Origin: Methyloprofundus sp. | GTDB taxonomy: Bacteria > Pseudomonadota > Gammaproteobacteria > Methylococcales > Methylomonadaceae | Direction: 5' to 3' | Assembly (NCBI GenBank): GCA_014859465.1 | Contig: JACUUF010000001.1 | Location: 222,719 to 258,164 of the forward strand | DNA length: 35,446 nt | Shown here: piece by piece, positions 8,480-16,074 of the stretch | How positions within the stretch are numbered: position 1 is the first letter of the stretch | How the letters are laid out: each line of letters starts with the position of its first letter | The notes under the pieces: model-generated | Seen by the model: the letters and a program-made list of their open reading frames with translations, nothing else | Told to the model about the DNA's origin: nothing | Database searches by the model: none | Position numbers and translations under genes: made by a program

Positions 8480-9055
8480 TTATTGACTAACGACAGGGGA
8501 TTCATTTCTCATTCCATCTGTATTCAGGGAAACCTTTGATAGATAATTATTTGCCCTCTTTGCCAAAAACTCAGAGTCAATAAAAGCCGCTGAAACCGAG
8601 CCGTAAATAGAATGTTTTATCACCTTTAAACCTGACGCCATCTTAACGATATCAACTTCTAACTCACCTTTCTCATTTAGAGAAACCCAAGGCAGGCCTG
8701 GCTTGAAAAGATCTTCATACACAACTTCATCGGCCGAAGAAAGTATTAGGTACTTGGGAAATTCCTTTAGTGCATCATCGGCCATATCAGTTATACCGAA
8801 AAACTGATCATAAATCGTGCTTCTAAACATCGCCAAATTATAAACTAGATCAACGCAAGCCATTGAGAATAGATCTCTATCAACCTCTTCTTTGTCCAGT
8901 AAAAAACGGGTAACACCAGAATGATCAATCGAACTATTGATCATTTTTAAAATCATTTGCTTTTCTAACATAGTCTTATTCGCAAAAGCGCCCCTAAAGT
9001 AGTTGACACAATAAAAAGTTACGATTATTATAATGTATATTACATAGTAATGCAT
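8480..9055 (-). CDS. Unknown membrane-anchored protein, first gene of the dotM-dotL operon
   Basis: This 191-residue protein is not recognised. One N-terminal hydrophobic segment (HYYVIYIIIIVTFYCVNYF) suggests a membrane anchor with the rest in one compartment. A segment LFKPGLPWVSLNEKGELEVD could be a small beta domain. No Cys pair or catalytic motif stands out. The gene begins 23 bases from a divergent gene (9079, +). The proposed promoter of that gene lies inside the first codons of this one, so the true start could be further in, although dropping the start would remove the anchor. No good ribosome site precedes the ATG. It leads an operon with an unknown gene, dotM and dotL. Confidence 0.65.
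   Translation of the reverse strand: MHYYVIYIIIIVTFYCVNYFRGAFANKTMLEKQMILKMINSSIDHSGVTRFLLDKEEVDRDLFSMACVDLVYNLAMFRSTIYDQFFGITDMADDALKEFPKYLILSSADEVVYEDLFKPGLPWVSLNEKGELEVDIVKMASGLKVIKHSIYGSVSAAFIDSEFLAKRANNYLSKVSLNTDGMRNESPVVSQ
9003..9044 (+). promoter_or_regulatory. Promoter for the gene at 9079, with TGTATATTACA dyad
   Basis: TTGACA (9003-9008), 17 bp, then TATTAT (9026-9031), overlapping TATAAT (9029-9034). The dyad TGTA-TAT-TACA at 9034-9044 recurs exactly at 23484-23494. Confidence 0.6.
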
Positions 9056-9078
9056 TATTTTTTAAGGATTTTAAATTT

Positions 9079-9549
9079 ATGAGTCAAGAAGATCTTAATC
9101 TGGTTGACATGGCTGCGGTCATTGACGCATTTGCATGGGCGCAATGGGCTGAAGAGTCCAAAAACGCCACAAATTTATCTACAAAAGAAAACATGGTTCG
9201 AATCAGATTAGGTCGAGATATCTCAGAATTAGCCTTTGGTATCGGTGTAGACGATCTTGGCAACTCAATATTTGGATTCCTAGACATTGATAAACTGTTT
9301 TGGATGCAAAAAATCAACTGGAAGCAGGCCATTATAGGGGAGATGGAAGATGAAATTATCTTTGAATCACATATCTATAATACCGATGGTAAAAAATCAA
9401 AAATCGTAATTCAGATCCCAGTAAAAGAAGACGTCCTTTCAATCGTTTCAGAAGATGAGAAAATATCTCTCTACGCATTCTATATCGAACAAAAAGAATT
9501 AAAACTTGTCAATAAACCATTCAAGGACATCCCTTTAGTTAGAGCCTAG
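9079..9549 (+). CDS. Unknown soluble protein
   Basis: A 156-residue acidic protein of unrecognised family. There is no signal peptide or membrane segment. The N-terminal third looks helical (DMAAVIDAFAWAQWAEESKN); the rest alternates hydrophobic and polar residues as beta strands do. ATG 9079 has AAGGA 10 bases upstream and a good promoter. It diverges from the dotM-dotL operon. An accessory or regulatory role near the transfer genes is possible, but nothing shows one. Confidence 0.65.
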   Translation: MSQEDLNLVDMAAVIDAFAWAQWAEESKNATNLSTKENMVRIRLGRDISELAFGIGVDDLGNSIFGFLDIDKLFWMQKINWKQAIIGEMEDEIIFESHIYNTDGKKSKIVIQIPVKEDVLSIVSEDEKISLYAFYIEQKELKLVNKPFKDIPLVRA

Positions 9550-9550
9550 C

Positions 9551-9560
9551 ATGTTATAAT
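9551..9560 (+). promoter_or_regulatory. Possible promoter -10 before the gene at 9601
   Basis: ATGTTATAAT at 9551-9560 contains a perfect TATAAT. Twelve bases (ATGTTATAATAT) recur at 34796. No convincing -35 was found. Confidence 0.35.
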
Positions 9561-9600
9561 ATTGTCATAACCATAATAAAAACAATAAAGGATTTTATTT

Positions 9601-9867
9601 ATGACGGCTTATACATTGCTTACCCCTATAAAAGGTAGCGCCTATTCGGAAGAGCTTAATGCCCGTTCAGGTATTGAGTCCCTGGGTCTTCACGATAACC
9701 CCAAACACTCTTTCTCAAGCTTAGTGCAAGATCTAAAAGGTCGAGTAAGTCCAAACGACATTATCTCGGCATTAAGATCCAAAGACACTAGCTTCTTAGA
9801 GAGCATGAGTATTAAAAACAATACAGTTAATAACTCACCAATCTTTACGCAAGGGAGTTTGAAATGA
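9601..9867 (+). CDS. Unknown small protein
   Basis: An 88-residue polar protein of unknown family, rich in Ser and Asn, with no membrane segment. ATG 9601 follows AAAGGATTTTATTT, nearly the same leader as that of the gene at 9079 (AAGGATTTTAAATTT). Its stop overlaps the next start as ATGA (9864-9867), so the two are translationally coupled. Confidence 0.6.
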   Translation: MTAYTLLTPIKGSAYSEELNARSGIESLGLHDNPKHSFSSLVQDLKGRVSPNDIISALRSKDTSFLESMSIKNNTVNNSPIFTQGSLK

Positions 9868-10904
9868 AGAGCAAAGCAATTATTACAACCTTAAGTGGAA
9901 CTTATGGCGAACAACATGAAATAAGTACTGCAAACTTCGGTCCCGACTCAAGTCTATCTGTCTTACAGAAACAGACGGACTTAGATTCCAGGTCTGTTTC
10001 AGATATAAGTCTTTCTTTTTTGAAAAGATCGTTTAATCAAGCCATCTCATTGAGAAGTACTGGGCTAGCCTTTAGTTTAGCCATGACGATGGCTGTAACG
10101 GGTTGTGCCAGTACAAGCTCGCCTGGCTTATCATCAGCGCCTTATAATGGTCCATCAGTGGAAGCAACAGCTCAAGAAAAGGAGCAGGCTTTAAAGTTAA
10201 TGTCTTATCAGTTGGATTACGAAAAACTATTCCCGCTTGGTCTTTCCATTAGTGAATGGGCAGAATTAAGCCCTAAGCTTAAAAAAGCATCCATTGCCGA
10301 GCACGATCGGATTGTTTTACATTTCTCAAGTCAAAACCCTGGAAAATACAATGTATCAAGCGCTTTGACTGAAGCGGCCAATCCAAATGAACTTACTTTG
10401 GCACAAAGAGCGAGAATTGCTCAGTCCGGAAATTACGATGTAAATCCTGTAACTGGCCATGCAACAAGAAATGTGATGCAGGACGATGTGAACATGGAGG
10501 CTCCAGCACTCCAAATGGTGTTAACAGACCTTTATAACAACAAGAGAAAAGAAAATCTATCTGATGTCGCCTTTAGTATTCAGCCAGGCGAAACGAAAGA
10601 AGTTGAATTGTATAACGAAGAAACCGGAAGAAAAAGCTCAAAGCGAATCTTCGGCTATTACGATGAGATAGGTATGAGTGTTTATTTTTCCGAATACAAC
10701 AGTCATCCAGATCAAATGATCAGAAACTCAATGCGAGACGGAAATGCTTTGCACTTTACCGAGCGCGATGCAATGAGAGGTATTTCATTCACTAACGCAA
10801 AGGTAGGGGATGTTACATTCTCTGGAAGTGGCAACGTATTGAAGGAATACGGAATCGTTGACGAAATCGTTGACGAACTTGAATATAGACAACTCACGCC
10901 TTGA
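9864..10904 (+). CDS. Unknown protein with an internal lipobox after a 60-residue extension
   Basis: A 346-residue protein of unrecognised family. Residues 1-60 are polar. Then comes a basic stretch, a hydrophobic run and a lipobox (RSTGLAFSLAMTMAVTGC, C81), which would be a perfect lipoprotein signal if it were at the N terminus. The remaining 265 residues are hydrophilic, with an ending rich in beta strands. ATG 9864 overlaps the upstream stop and is the natural start. A TTG near 10020 would give a 29-residue signal peptide but has no ribosome site. So either the lipoprotein starts there, or the protein has a long n-region or a mid-protein membrane anchor. It converges on the rep operon. 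Confidence 0.6.
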   Translation: MKSKAIITTLSGTYGEQHEISTANFGPDSSLSVLQKQTDLDSRSVSDISLSFLKRSFNQAISLRSTGLAFSLAMTMAVTGCASTSSPGLSSAPYNGPSVEATAQEKEQALKLMSYQLDYEKLFPLGLSISEWAELSPKLKKASIAEHDRIVLHFSSQNPGKYNVSSALTEAANPNELTLAQRARIAQSGNYDVNPVTGHATRNVMQDDVNMEAPALQMVLTDLYNNKRKENLSDVAFSIQPGETKEVELYNEETGRKSSKRIFGYYDEIGMSVYFSEYNSHPDQMIRNSMRDGNALHFTERDAMRGISFTNAKVGDVTFSGSGNVLKEYGIVDEIVDELEYRQLTP

Positions 10905-10928
10905 ATCATTAAGCTTAAGTCAACCAGT

Positions 10929-11279
10929 CTAAACTGGCCCATGCTCTTTAAGCGTTCGCTCAATCTCTTTGAATGCATTTAGAGATTCTTGCGTGATAGC
11001 TCTAATAAATCTTGATATTATATAAGCGTCCAGAATAATAAAACTAAGAACAAGCAGAGAAAGCCCTGCGCCTACATAGGGCTCACCTATGGCTCTTGAT
11101 AAAGGAAAAATTAGTAAAAAAACAATAAATAAACCCAGTATAGAGCTGTATAAAGAAAACCCCATCTTGTCTAGTAAAGGAATTAAAGCTTTCTGACCAA
11201 ACTGACCTTCAGCATGCATTGTCATTGTGTCTTTAAGGACGCTGATATCTTCATCTTGATCTATTTGAACCATTGGCAT
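10929..11279 (-). CDS. Small two-helix membrane protein coupled to rep
   Basis: A 116-residue protein with two hydrophobic segments (SLYSSILGLFIVFLLIFPL and GAGLSLLVLSFIILDAYII) between a polar, acidic N terminus and an amphipathic C-terminal helix. The family is not recognised. Its ATG overlaps the rep stop in the string TAATG (11279), so translation is probably coupled to the initiator. A role in copy control, membrane attachment or entry exclusion is conceivable but not shown. Confidence 0.65.
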   Translation of the reverse strand: MPMVQIDQDEDISVLKDTMTMHAEGQFGQKALIPLLDKMGFSLYSSILGLFIVFLLIFPLSRAIGEPYVGAGLSLLVLSFIILDAYIISRFIRAITQESLNAFKEIERTLKEHGPV

Positions 11280-12193
11280 TAGAATAAATCTCCATTTACG
11301 CGGCGATTAACCAGTCTATAATTTAATAAGTATCCCATTCTTGCATGCTTATTAACTGAATATTCCTCAATAACTCCAAGATCAGTTAGTTTCTTACAGG
11401 ATTTTTTAATCTTTACCCTGAAATCAATATCCCGGCCAAAATTGCTGTTATACATGTGTTCAAGGACGTTAAAGGTTAAAAAATTATCTACTCCTTTTCT
11501 CTGGGTGGAAAGAATAGAATATAGCTTCGAAGCAAATTGATCTTTTACAAGTCGCTTTTCAATAGCTGAGTCCAAGAAAATAACATTCGTATCGAAAACA
11601 ACTTTTGCGCTTGATGGAATAGAGTAACTAAAACTATCTTCCGACCAGTCAAAGGATAGTAAATGAAAAACCCCCCAACTTTTTTCAGTGAAAAAGCTGA
11701 TATGACTTAAGGCTATATTCCGCAAAGATTTCTTTAGCCGATCATAACTTCGTCGCTGTGGAACAATGCCCAAAGCTTTAACAAGTTGCAAGTTTGATAT
11801 TGTAATCTTACTGTCAAAATTCATATCTTTTGCCATCTTAAGCAAGATTGAATATACATGACGATCAAATTCATCTAACTTTATGCCACTAAAGAAAAAT
11901 GCCTGCTTCTTAATATGTGAATATCCAAATCGATTCATTACCCTTGTCATATCGCCAATGGAAGGTGAAAAAATATCCGTAAACGCAAAAGTTGACGGTA
12001 GAGGGTTGTGCGAATCGGCTACTTCATCAATAAACGGAATTTTTACGACCTGGTCAACCTCATCTTGACCTATTCTGTAAAGCCCCATAAGGGCTTTTGA
12101 TATCTGATTATAGTCGCTGTCACTATACTCTCGACCGACTTCAAGACCTTTTACAAGGTCTTTATAGGCATCTACATCAAGGCTCATACTCAT
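11279..12193 (-). CDS. Iteron-binding plasmid replication initiator (TrfA/RepA-like)
   Basis: Binds the iterons of the neighbouring origin and starts plasmid replication. It has 304 residues. Seen: FAFTDIFSP at about 69-77, FFFSGIKLDEFDRHVYSIL, then VKALGIVPQRRSYDRLKKSL and RNIALSHISFF. This is the arrangement of the first winged helix in TrfA-like initiators ('l...D..vf..l..la', 'lGw....sYdrLk.sL.rl...'). The C-terminal part (FLTFNVLEHMY ... LGVIEEYSVNKHARMGYLLN) resembles a second winged helix. Six copies of one iteron lie just upstream, including an inverted pair beside the promoter, which fits self-repression. The start could be either of two close ATGs (12193 or 12187). Confidence 0.82.
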   Translation of the reverse strand: MSMSLDVDAYKDLVKGLEVGREYSDSDYNQISKALMGLYRIGQDEVDQVVKIPFIDEVADSHNPLPSTFAFTDIFSPSIGDMTRVMNRFGYSHIKKQAFFFSGIKLDEFDRHVYSILLKMAKDMNFDSKITISNLQLVKALGIVPQRRSYDRLKKSLRNIALSHISFFTEKSWGVFHLLSFDWSEDSFSYSIPSSAKVVFDTNVIFLDSAIEKRLVKDQFASKLYSILSTQRKGVDNFLTFNVLEHMYNSNFGRDIDFRVKIKKSCKKLTDLGVIEEYSVNKHARMGYLLNYRLVNRRVNGDLF

Positions 12194-12215
12194 TCTCAGT
12201 TATAATTTAGAATAC

Positions 12216-12244
12216 ATTATAGCATAACAAGAAACATGTGCAAA
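12216..12244 (-). promoter_or_regulatory. rep promoter
   Basis: On the minus strand TGCTATAAT is an extended -10 (TATAAT 12221-12216). TTTGCA (12244-12239) lies 17 bp upstream. The inverted iteron pair starts 35 bp further upstream, placed to control it. Confidence 0.65.
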
Positions 12245-12278
12245 AAAATGTTGCTATCATTTAGTTGTCTGCAAATCT

Positions 12279-12320
12279 ACTCACAATCGGTCACATTTAA
12301 AGGTGTGACCGATTGTGAGT
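12279..12320. repeat. Inverted pair of iterons at the rep promoter (operator)
   Basis: ACTCACAATCGGTCACA at 12279-12295 is repeated as its exact reverse complement at 12304-12320, with an 8-base gap. It is the same 17-mer as the direct iterons and lies upstream of the rep promoter. Inverted iterons at this place are typical operators for self-repression by initiator dimers. Confidence 0.88.
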
Positions 12321-12578
12321 GAATCTTAATTGATTAAAAAGTAGACAAGCTAGTAAAAGAACGTAAGTGTATATGCAGTTTTGCAAGCTAAAAACCAAGA
12401 AAACATAAATAAAAATAATCATAAACACGCATTTATTGCAGTTAATTACTAACAATATTTACCGAATAACAAAGAAAAGCCGACAAAATTACGCATATAA
12501 GCTTAATTAATAAGATAAAAAATTCAGTAGTAAATAGTATTGAGTACGATTATTTGAATTTTTCAACTTTATAAATCT

Positions 12579-12661
12579 ACTCACAATCGGTCACACCTTT
12601 ACTCACAATCGGTCACACCTTTACTCACAATCGGTCACAAAAGCACTCACAATCGGTCACA
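12579..12661 (+). repeat. Four direct iterons, 22-bp period
   Basis: The 17-mer ACTCACAATCGGTCACA occurs without mismatch at 12579, 12601, 12623 and 12645, exactly 22 bp apart, which puts all sites on one face of the helix. The first also shares the flank AAATCT with the copy at 12279. Confidence 0.95.
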
Positions 12662-12697
12662 CTTTTTTTAAAACTGAGTATGCTATAAGCTATATGA

Positions 12698-12734
12698 TAT
12701 AAGGCTTTGAATGGGTTCAAAAAACCGCCTTATA
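12698..12734. repeat. Nested dyad next to the iterons
   Basis: TATAAGGC (12698-12705) pairs with GCCTTATA (12727-12734). Inside the loop TTTGAA (12706-12711) pairs with TTCAAA (12716-12721). It could form a single-strand hairpin or cruciform at the origin, or bind a protein. Function is unknown. Confidence 0.55.
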
Positions 12735-12994
12735 CTAATTAGATACTCATACTAAAGATACTAAGGTAATACCCATCTATAGAGTTTTCCTTAAAAAAAT
12801 GAAAATTAGGATTTCCAGAAAAAATCAAGTTAGGTAACTTTTATTAATGATTAGAAAACTTAATAGTAGAGAATAGAGGAACAATCTATATTAAAAGTAT
12901 GACTACTATGAGATATGTTATGAAGTACCTTAATAGTTCGCTTGCGCTCACCTGCGCGCTTCGCTTGCCTTCTACCATTTAGAAGCAATAAAAA

Positions 12995-13018
12995 GCAAAA
13001 GCAAAAGCAAAAGCAAAA
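12995..13018 (+). repeat. GCAAAA tandem repeat
   Basis: Four head-to-tail copies of GCAAAA start at 12995, 13001, 13007 and 13013, then the tract becomes poly-A rich. They lie in non-coding DNA at the far end of the origin region. Confidence 0.7.
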
Positions 13019-13126
13019 AACAAAAATCATAAATTCAATCTTTGCTTTATGTCTGTACTGAGATCTAAGGCGATTAAGTCAAAGAAGGGGAAAAGAGAAG
13101 GTGGGGGAGGTAAATATTGATAGCTG

Positions 13127-13144
13127 GAGCGGGGTATCCCGCTC
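13127..13144. terminator. Hairpin after the replisome-organiser gene
   Basis: GAGCGGG (13127-13133) pairs with CCCGCTC (13138-13144) over a GTAT loop, 12 bases past the stop of the minus-strand gene. There is no T-run, so it may be a weak or factor-aided terminator, or a protein site. Confidence 0.5.
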
Positions 13145-13155
13145 TAGAAAGGAAA

Positions 13156-14142
13156 TTACGCTCTTTTTTTGATCTCATAATTTCCGGAGACGACTTTTTC
13201 CAGATTCTCCTTTCTCGCAACCCATAGGATATTGAACCACTCCTCTTGCGTTAATGTGGTTTTTTGCGAGATGTAGTTAAATAATCTCCCCCACCAATCC
13301 AGTCCAGTCTCTGAATCAGAGTAAAAGGGTTCCCCTGTTCTTCGAGCTTTTTTATTCATCCAGAACTGCCATGACTGCTTAATCTCCCGTTCGAACATAC
13401 CTCCCATCACGGCCGGAACACCTCTAGACGGAAACTTCTTCTTAAACAGTTCAATAATTTGCTCAATTGGAGCCGCATAATCAGTGACCAAGTCATACTC
13501 ACTCGAAGGATCTAGCTCAGACTTCACTACAAGCGTCTCAAAGTGTTTTTTTAGCTTGGCGGTACTCAAGATATTCATCCTCCAAAAATCATCGCTATTT
13601 GCCCATATGAAGACGTTTTTAATAAACCCATGAGAGAATCCAGTGCTCTCTCTAAGGATTCTTATTTCTTTAGCCCATGCATTTAAGTTCGGCTTATTGA
13701 TTCTGGACTTTACAGTACTGACCCTCTCCCAAACAAATTCAGCAACAACCAGATCCTGCTGAGCCAGAAGCTTTTCTTCCGTGCTCATGGCTTTTTGATT
13801 GGATACGACAGGTATCGCTCCAGATTCGTCTGGATAGATATATTTAGGGTTTGCTATCTTTCCTTGGTTTCTATCCCAGTTCACTACTTTGTAGTATTCA
13901 ATTTCATCAACCATATACTTTTGAAGAAGACCGTTGCTCACCATGCATTCGAACATTTCATCTGCATTTCGAATATTTGAATGACCAATGTCACTCGCCA
14001 TCAAACTGACTTTATTATTGATTACTACACCTCTGTCATCCGCAATGCTATGAAGCATGATATAAAACAAAGCCGTCGAATCATCTAAGCTCTTTACATC
14101 GGACCACATGGCACTACTAAGTTTTCTAACTTTCATTTTCAT
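13156..14142 (-). CDS. Replisome organiser-like replication protein
   Basis: A 328-residue protein resembling phage and plasmid replication proteins that bind the origin and load the helicase. The N-terminal half reads as a winged helix typical of that group: LSSAMWSDVKSLDDSTALFY, LHSIADDRGVV, then the frequent ending VVNWDRNQGKIANPKYIYP. The C-terminal half is helical with several Trp residues (DWWGRLFNYISQ, EEWFNILWVARKE), as in helicase-loader tails, but no ATPase motif is present. A clean promoter lies upstream and the gene diverges from recJ-dnaB, so one region controls all the replication functions. By context it may bring the plasmid DnaB to the origin (inference). Confidence 0.65.
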   Translation of the reverse strand: MKMKVRKLSSAMWSDVKSLDDSTALFYIMLHSIADDRGVVINNKVSLMASDIGHSNIRNADEMFECMVSNGLLQKYMVDEIEYYKVVNWDRNQGKIANPKYIYPDESGAIPVVSNQKAMSTEEKLLAQQDLVVAEFVWERVSTVKSRINKPNLNAWAKEIRILRESTGFSHGFIKNVFIWANSDDFWRMNILSTAKLKKHFETLVVKSELDPSSEYDLVTDYAAPIEQIIELFKKKFPSRGVPAVMGGMFEREIKQSWQFWMNKKARRTGEPFYSDSETGLDWWGRLFNYISQKTTLTQEEWFNILWVARKENLEKVVSGNYEIKKRA

Positions 14143-14194
14143 GGATCAAACCTTTTATAAGTAGTTTTACAAAAAAATAACTTGTCTTATGCAA

Positions 14195-14223
14195 ATACTA
14201 CATATATTAAAAAATTTAGTCAA
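14195..14223 (-). promoter_or_regulatory. Promoter of the replisome-organiser gene
   Basis: On the minus strand TTGACT (14223-14218), 17 bp, TAGTAT (14200-14195), 52 bases before the ATG. Confidence 0.65.
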
Positions 14224-14340
14224 CATGTTTTGATGTACAATAAAGTATACAAATAATTTGAGAGTAAACGAAAATTTATGTTGCTATTTATCTTTCATAA
14301 TATACAATGGAGACAAACATAAGATCAGAGGTTTATCACT

Positions 14341-16062
14341 ATGAAATGGTTAAAAAGACAAACAAATGAAAGGGTGCTTCAGAAAGCGAGTGAGACGCTT
14401 GATGGCGTCTTACCTTATGTGGTAGCTAAGAGACTTAAAGATGTAGATAACATTGATGCTTTCTTGGCTGCTGACAGTTTTGACTTTGCTGACCCTTTTA
14501 AGATGAAGGATTTTTCAAAAGGGGTTGATAGACTTTTTGAAGCACTTGAGAGAAACGAGCATATTACAATTTCATGTGATTATGATGCGGACGGCTTAGG
14601 TGCGGCTTCTATCTTAAAAAAGGGATTAAACTTAATTGGCTTTAGGCTAACAAACCTAGAAATTATTGTCTCTGAGAGATATAACGGTGGTTATGGCTTT
14701 AATAAGGCTGTCTGTGACAAGATTATTGAAAATCCAAACTCATCACTTGTTATTACGGTAGATCAAGGATCTTCTGACCATGTTCAAATTGAAAGATTGA
14801 TTTCAAGTCGAAGCGATGTTGATATCATCGTTACGGATCATCATCACGTACCAGAGATTACCCCAGACAAGGCGTTAGCTTTTATTAATCCAAATAGAGA
14901 GGACGACAGATACCCTCATAAAGATATTTGCGGTGCAATTGTAGCCTTGCTGCTTATCTCGGCTGTTATCGATAAGATTGACCCTACAATTGATCGCTCA
15001 AAGTTATTTGATATTGGAGCAATTTCAACGATTGGTGACATGATGCCATTAGACTCCTTGGTTAATCGATTTATTGTGAAGAGCTCTTTAGCTCGCATGA
15101 AGCATAACCCATCTCCATTTTGGCGAGTCATTATGGAAAATTACCCTATTAATGAGGAGACGGTTGGGTTTTATTTAGGGCCACGAATTAATGCCTTCTC
15201 AAGAATGGGGGTTGATCCATCAATCGTTATTGAGTTTTTAACAACGGATGTAAGAGTTAAGGCTCAAAAAATTTGGGACAAGATGACCGAAGTTAACGAT
15301 CAGCGAAAAGAGTTGAACAAATCCCTTAAAAAGGATGCTGAGCTATCACTTTCTACAGGCGGCTATGATCAAAAAAACTCAATCAGCGTGTTTTTAGAAG
15401 ATGGCGCAAGCGGTTTAACAGGGATTGTGGCTTCAAATTTAAAGGAGTCAACTGGGAAACCCAGTATTTGCTTTTGTCCCAAACATGGTGACCCTGATAT
15501 GATTACAGGCAGTGGTCGATCGGTATCGGGTATTGATATTCGTAAATGCGTTATGGAAGCAATTGAAGGGCTTGAAGATGCTAATGGAGGTGGTCACCCT
15601 GCGGCTTGCGGTTTGACCATTAAGCGAGCTGATTTTAATTTATTTAGTGAGCTATTTGAGAAATCAGTAAATGAAAAAATGGCGGCTAATAACATTGGCA
15701 AGCTTGAGCCTGTTATTGAATTTGATGCCGTTTTTAACCAATTCGTAAGCCTTGAATTTGTTCACTCTATTAATAAGCTAGCCCCCTTTGGTATGGGATT
15801 TGAAAAACCTATCTTTGCTTACAAGGGGTATATAGATCAAGTGGGTTTTATGGGTGAGGATTCAAAACACGCTCGATTTGTACTGGACAAAGGGGATCAA
15901 AGATTGAATTGCGTTCTTTTTAACCATCAAGAGATGCTTGATTTCGATCTTAAGGCTCTACATAACGGTCAGGAAATATATGTTATCGGTGATTTGAATA
16001 TTAATAAATTCAGAGGTGAAGAGAATTTGCAAATCATGGTTAAGGCTCTAAAAGCTATTTAA
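14341..16062 (+). CDS. recJ: Single-stranded-DNA 5'-3' exonuclease RecJ
   Basis: DHH-family nuclease that degrades single-stranded DNA 5' to 3' in recombination and repair. It has 573 residues, the full bacterial length (E. coli 577). Motif I is SCDYDADGLGAA (D80, D82, D84), followed by ITVDQGSS (D141) and TDHHHV (D166, H167, H168), the metal-binding set. The DHHA1 part ends with GGGHPAACGL, and a C-terminal OB-like domain (LAPFGMGFEKP onward) follows. ATG 14341 has AGAGG 9 bases upstream. The stop codon overlaps the ribosome site of dnaB, so they form an operon. A whole RecJ on a plasmid is unusual; it may process replication or transfer intermediates (inference). Confidence 0.93.
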   Translation: MKWLKRQTNERVLQKASETLDGVLPYVVAKRLKDVDNIDAFLAADSFDFADPFKMKDFSKGVDRLFEALERNEHITISCDYDADGLGAASILKKGLNLIGFRLTNLEIIVSERYNGGYGFNKAVCDKIIENPNSSLVITVDQGSSDHVQIERLISSRSDVDIIVTDHHHVPEITPDKALAFINPNREDDRYPHKDICGAIVALLLISAVIDKIDPTIDRSKLFDIGAISTIGDMMPLDSLVNRFIVKSSLARMKHNPSPFWRVIMENYPINEETVGFYLGPRINAFSRMGVDPSIVIEFLTTDVRVKAQKIWDKMTEVNDQRKELNKSLKKDAELSLSTGGYDQKNSISVFLEDGASGLTGIVASNLKESTGKPSICFCPKHGDPDMITGSGRSVSGIDIRKCVMEAIEGLEDANGGGHPAACGLTIKRADFNLFSELFEKSVNEKMAANNIGKLEPVIEFDAVFNQFVSLEFVHSINKLAPFGMGFEKPIFAYKGYIDQVGFMGEDSKHARFVLDKGDQRLNCVLFNHQEMLDFDLKALHNGQEIYVIGDLNINKFRGEENLQIMVKALKAI

Positions 16063-16074
16063 GGAATATTGGAA

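Larger units (their letters stand above)
12194..13155. other. Replication origin region (oriV), non-coding
   Basis: This 962-bp stretch has no convincing gene. In order it holds the rep promoter, an inverted iteron pair, about 250 bp of very AT-rich DNA (12321-12578, candidate unwinding region), four direct iterons, a nested dyad, about 200 bp without clear structure, a short GC-rich patch (about 12938-12970), a hairpin (12969-12985), a GCAAAA tandem array and a hairpin. I saw no match to the DnaA box TTATNCACA, so DnaA dependence is uncertain. Confidence 0.8.

Noticed and set aside
10924-10937. CCAGT/ACTGG hairpin at the meeting point of two convergent genes
   Set aside because: The stem is only 5 bp and no T-run follows on either strand, so I did not call a terminator.
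12579-12661. CRISPR-like array
   Set aside because: The repeats are 17 bp with only 5-bp gaps, next to a rep gene; these are iterons.
12899-12982. 27-codon frame in the origin region
   Set aside because: It has no close ribosome site (a GAGG lies about 20 bases away) and ends within the GC-rich patch and hairpin; not supported as a gene.
12194-13155. DnaA boxes at the origin
   Set aside because: I found no match or one-mismatch match to TTATNCACA that I could defend by eye.
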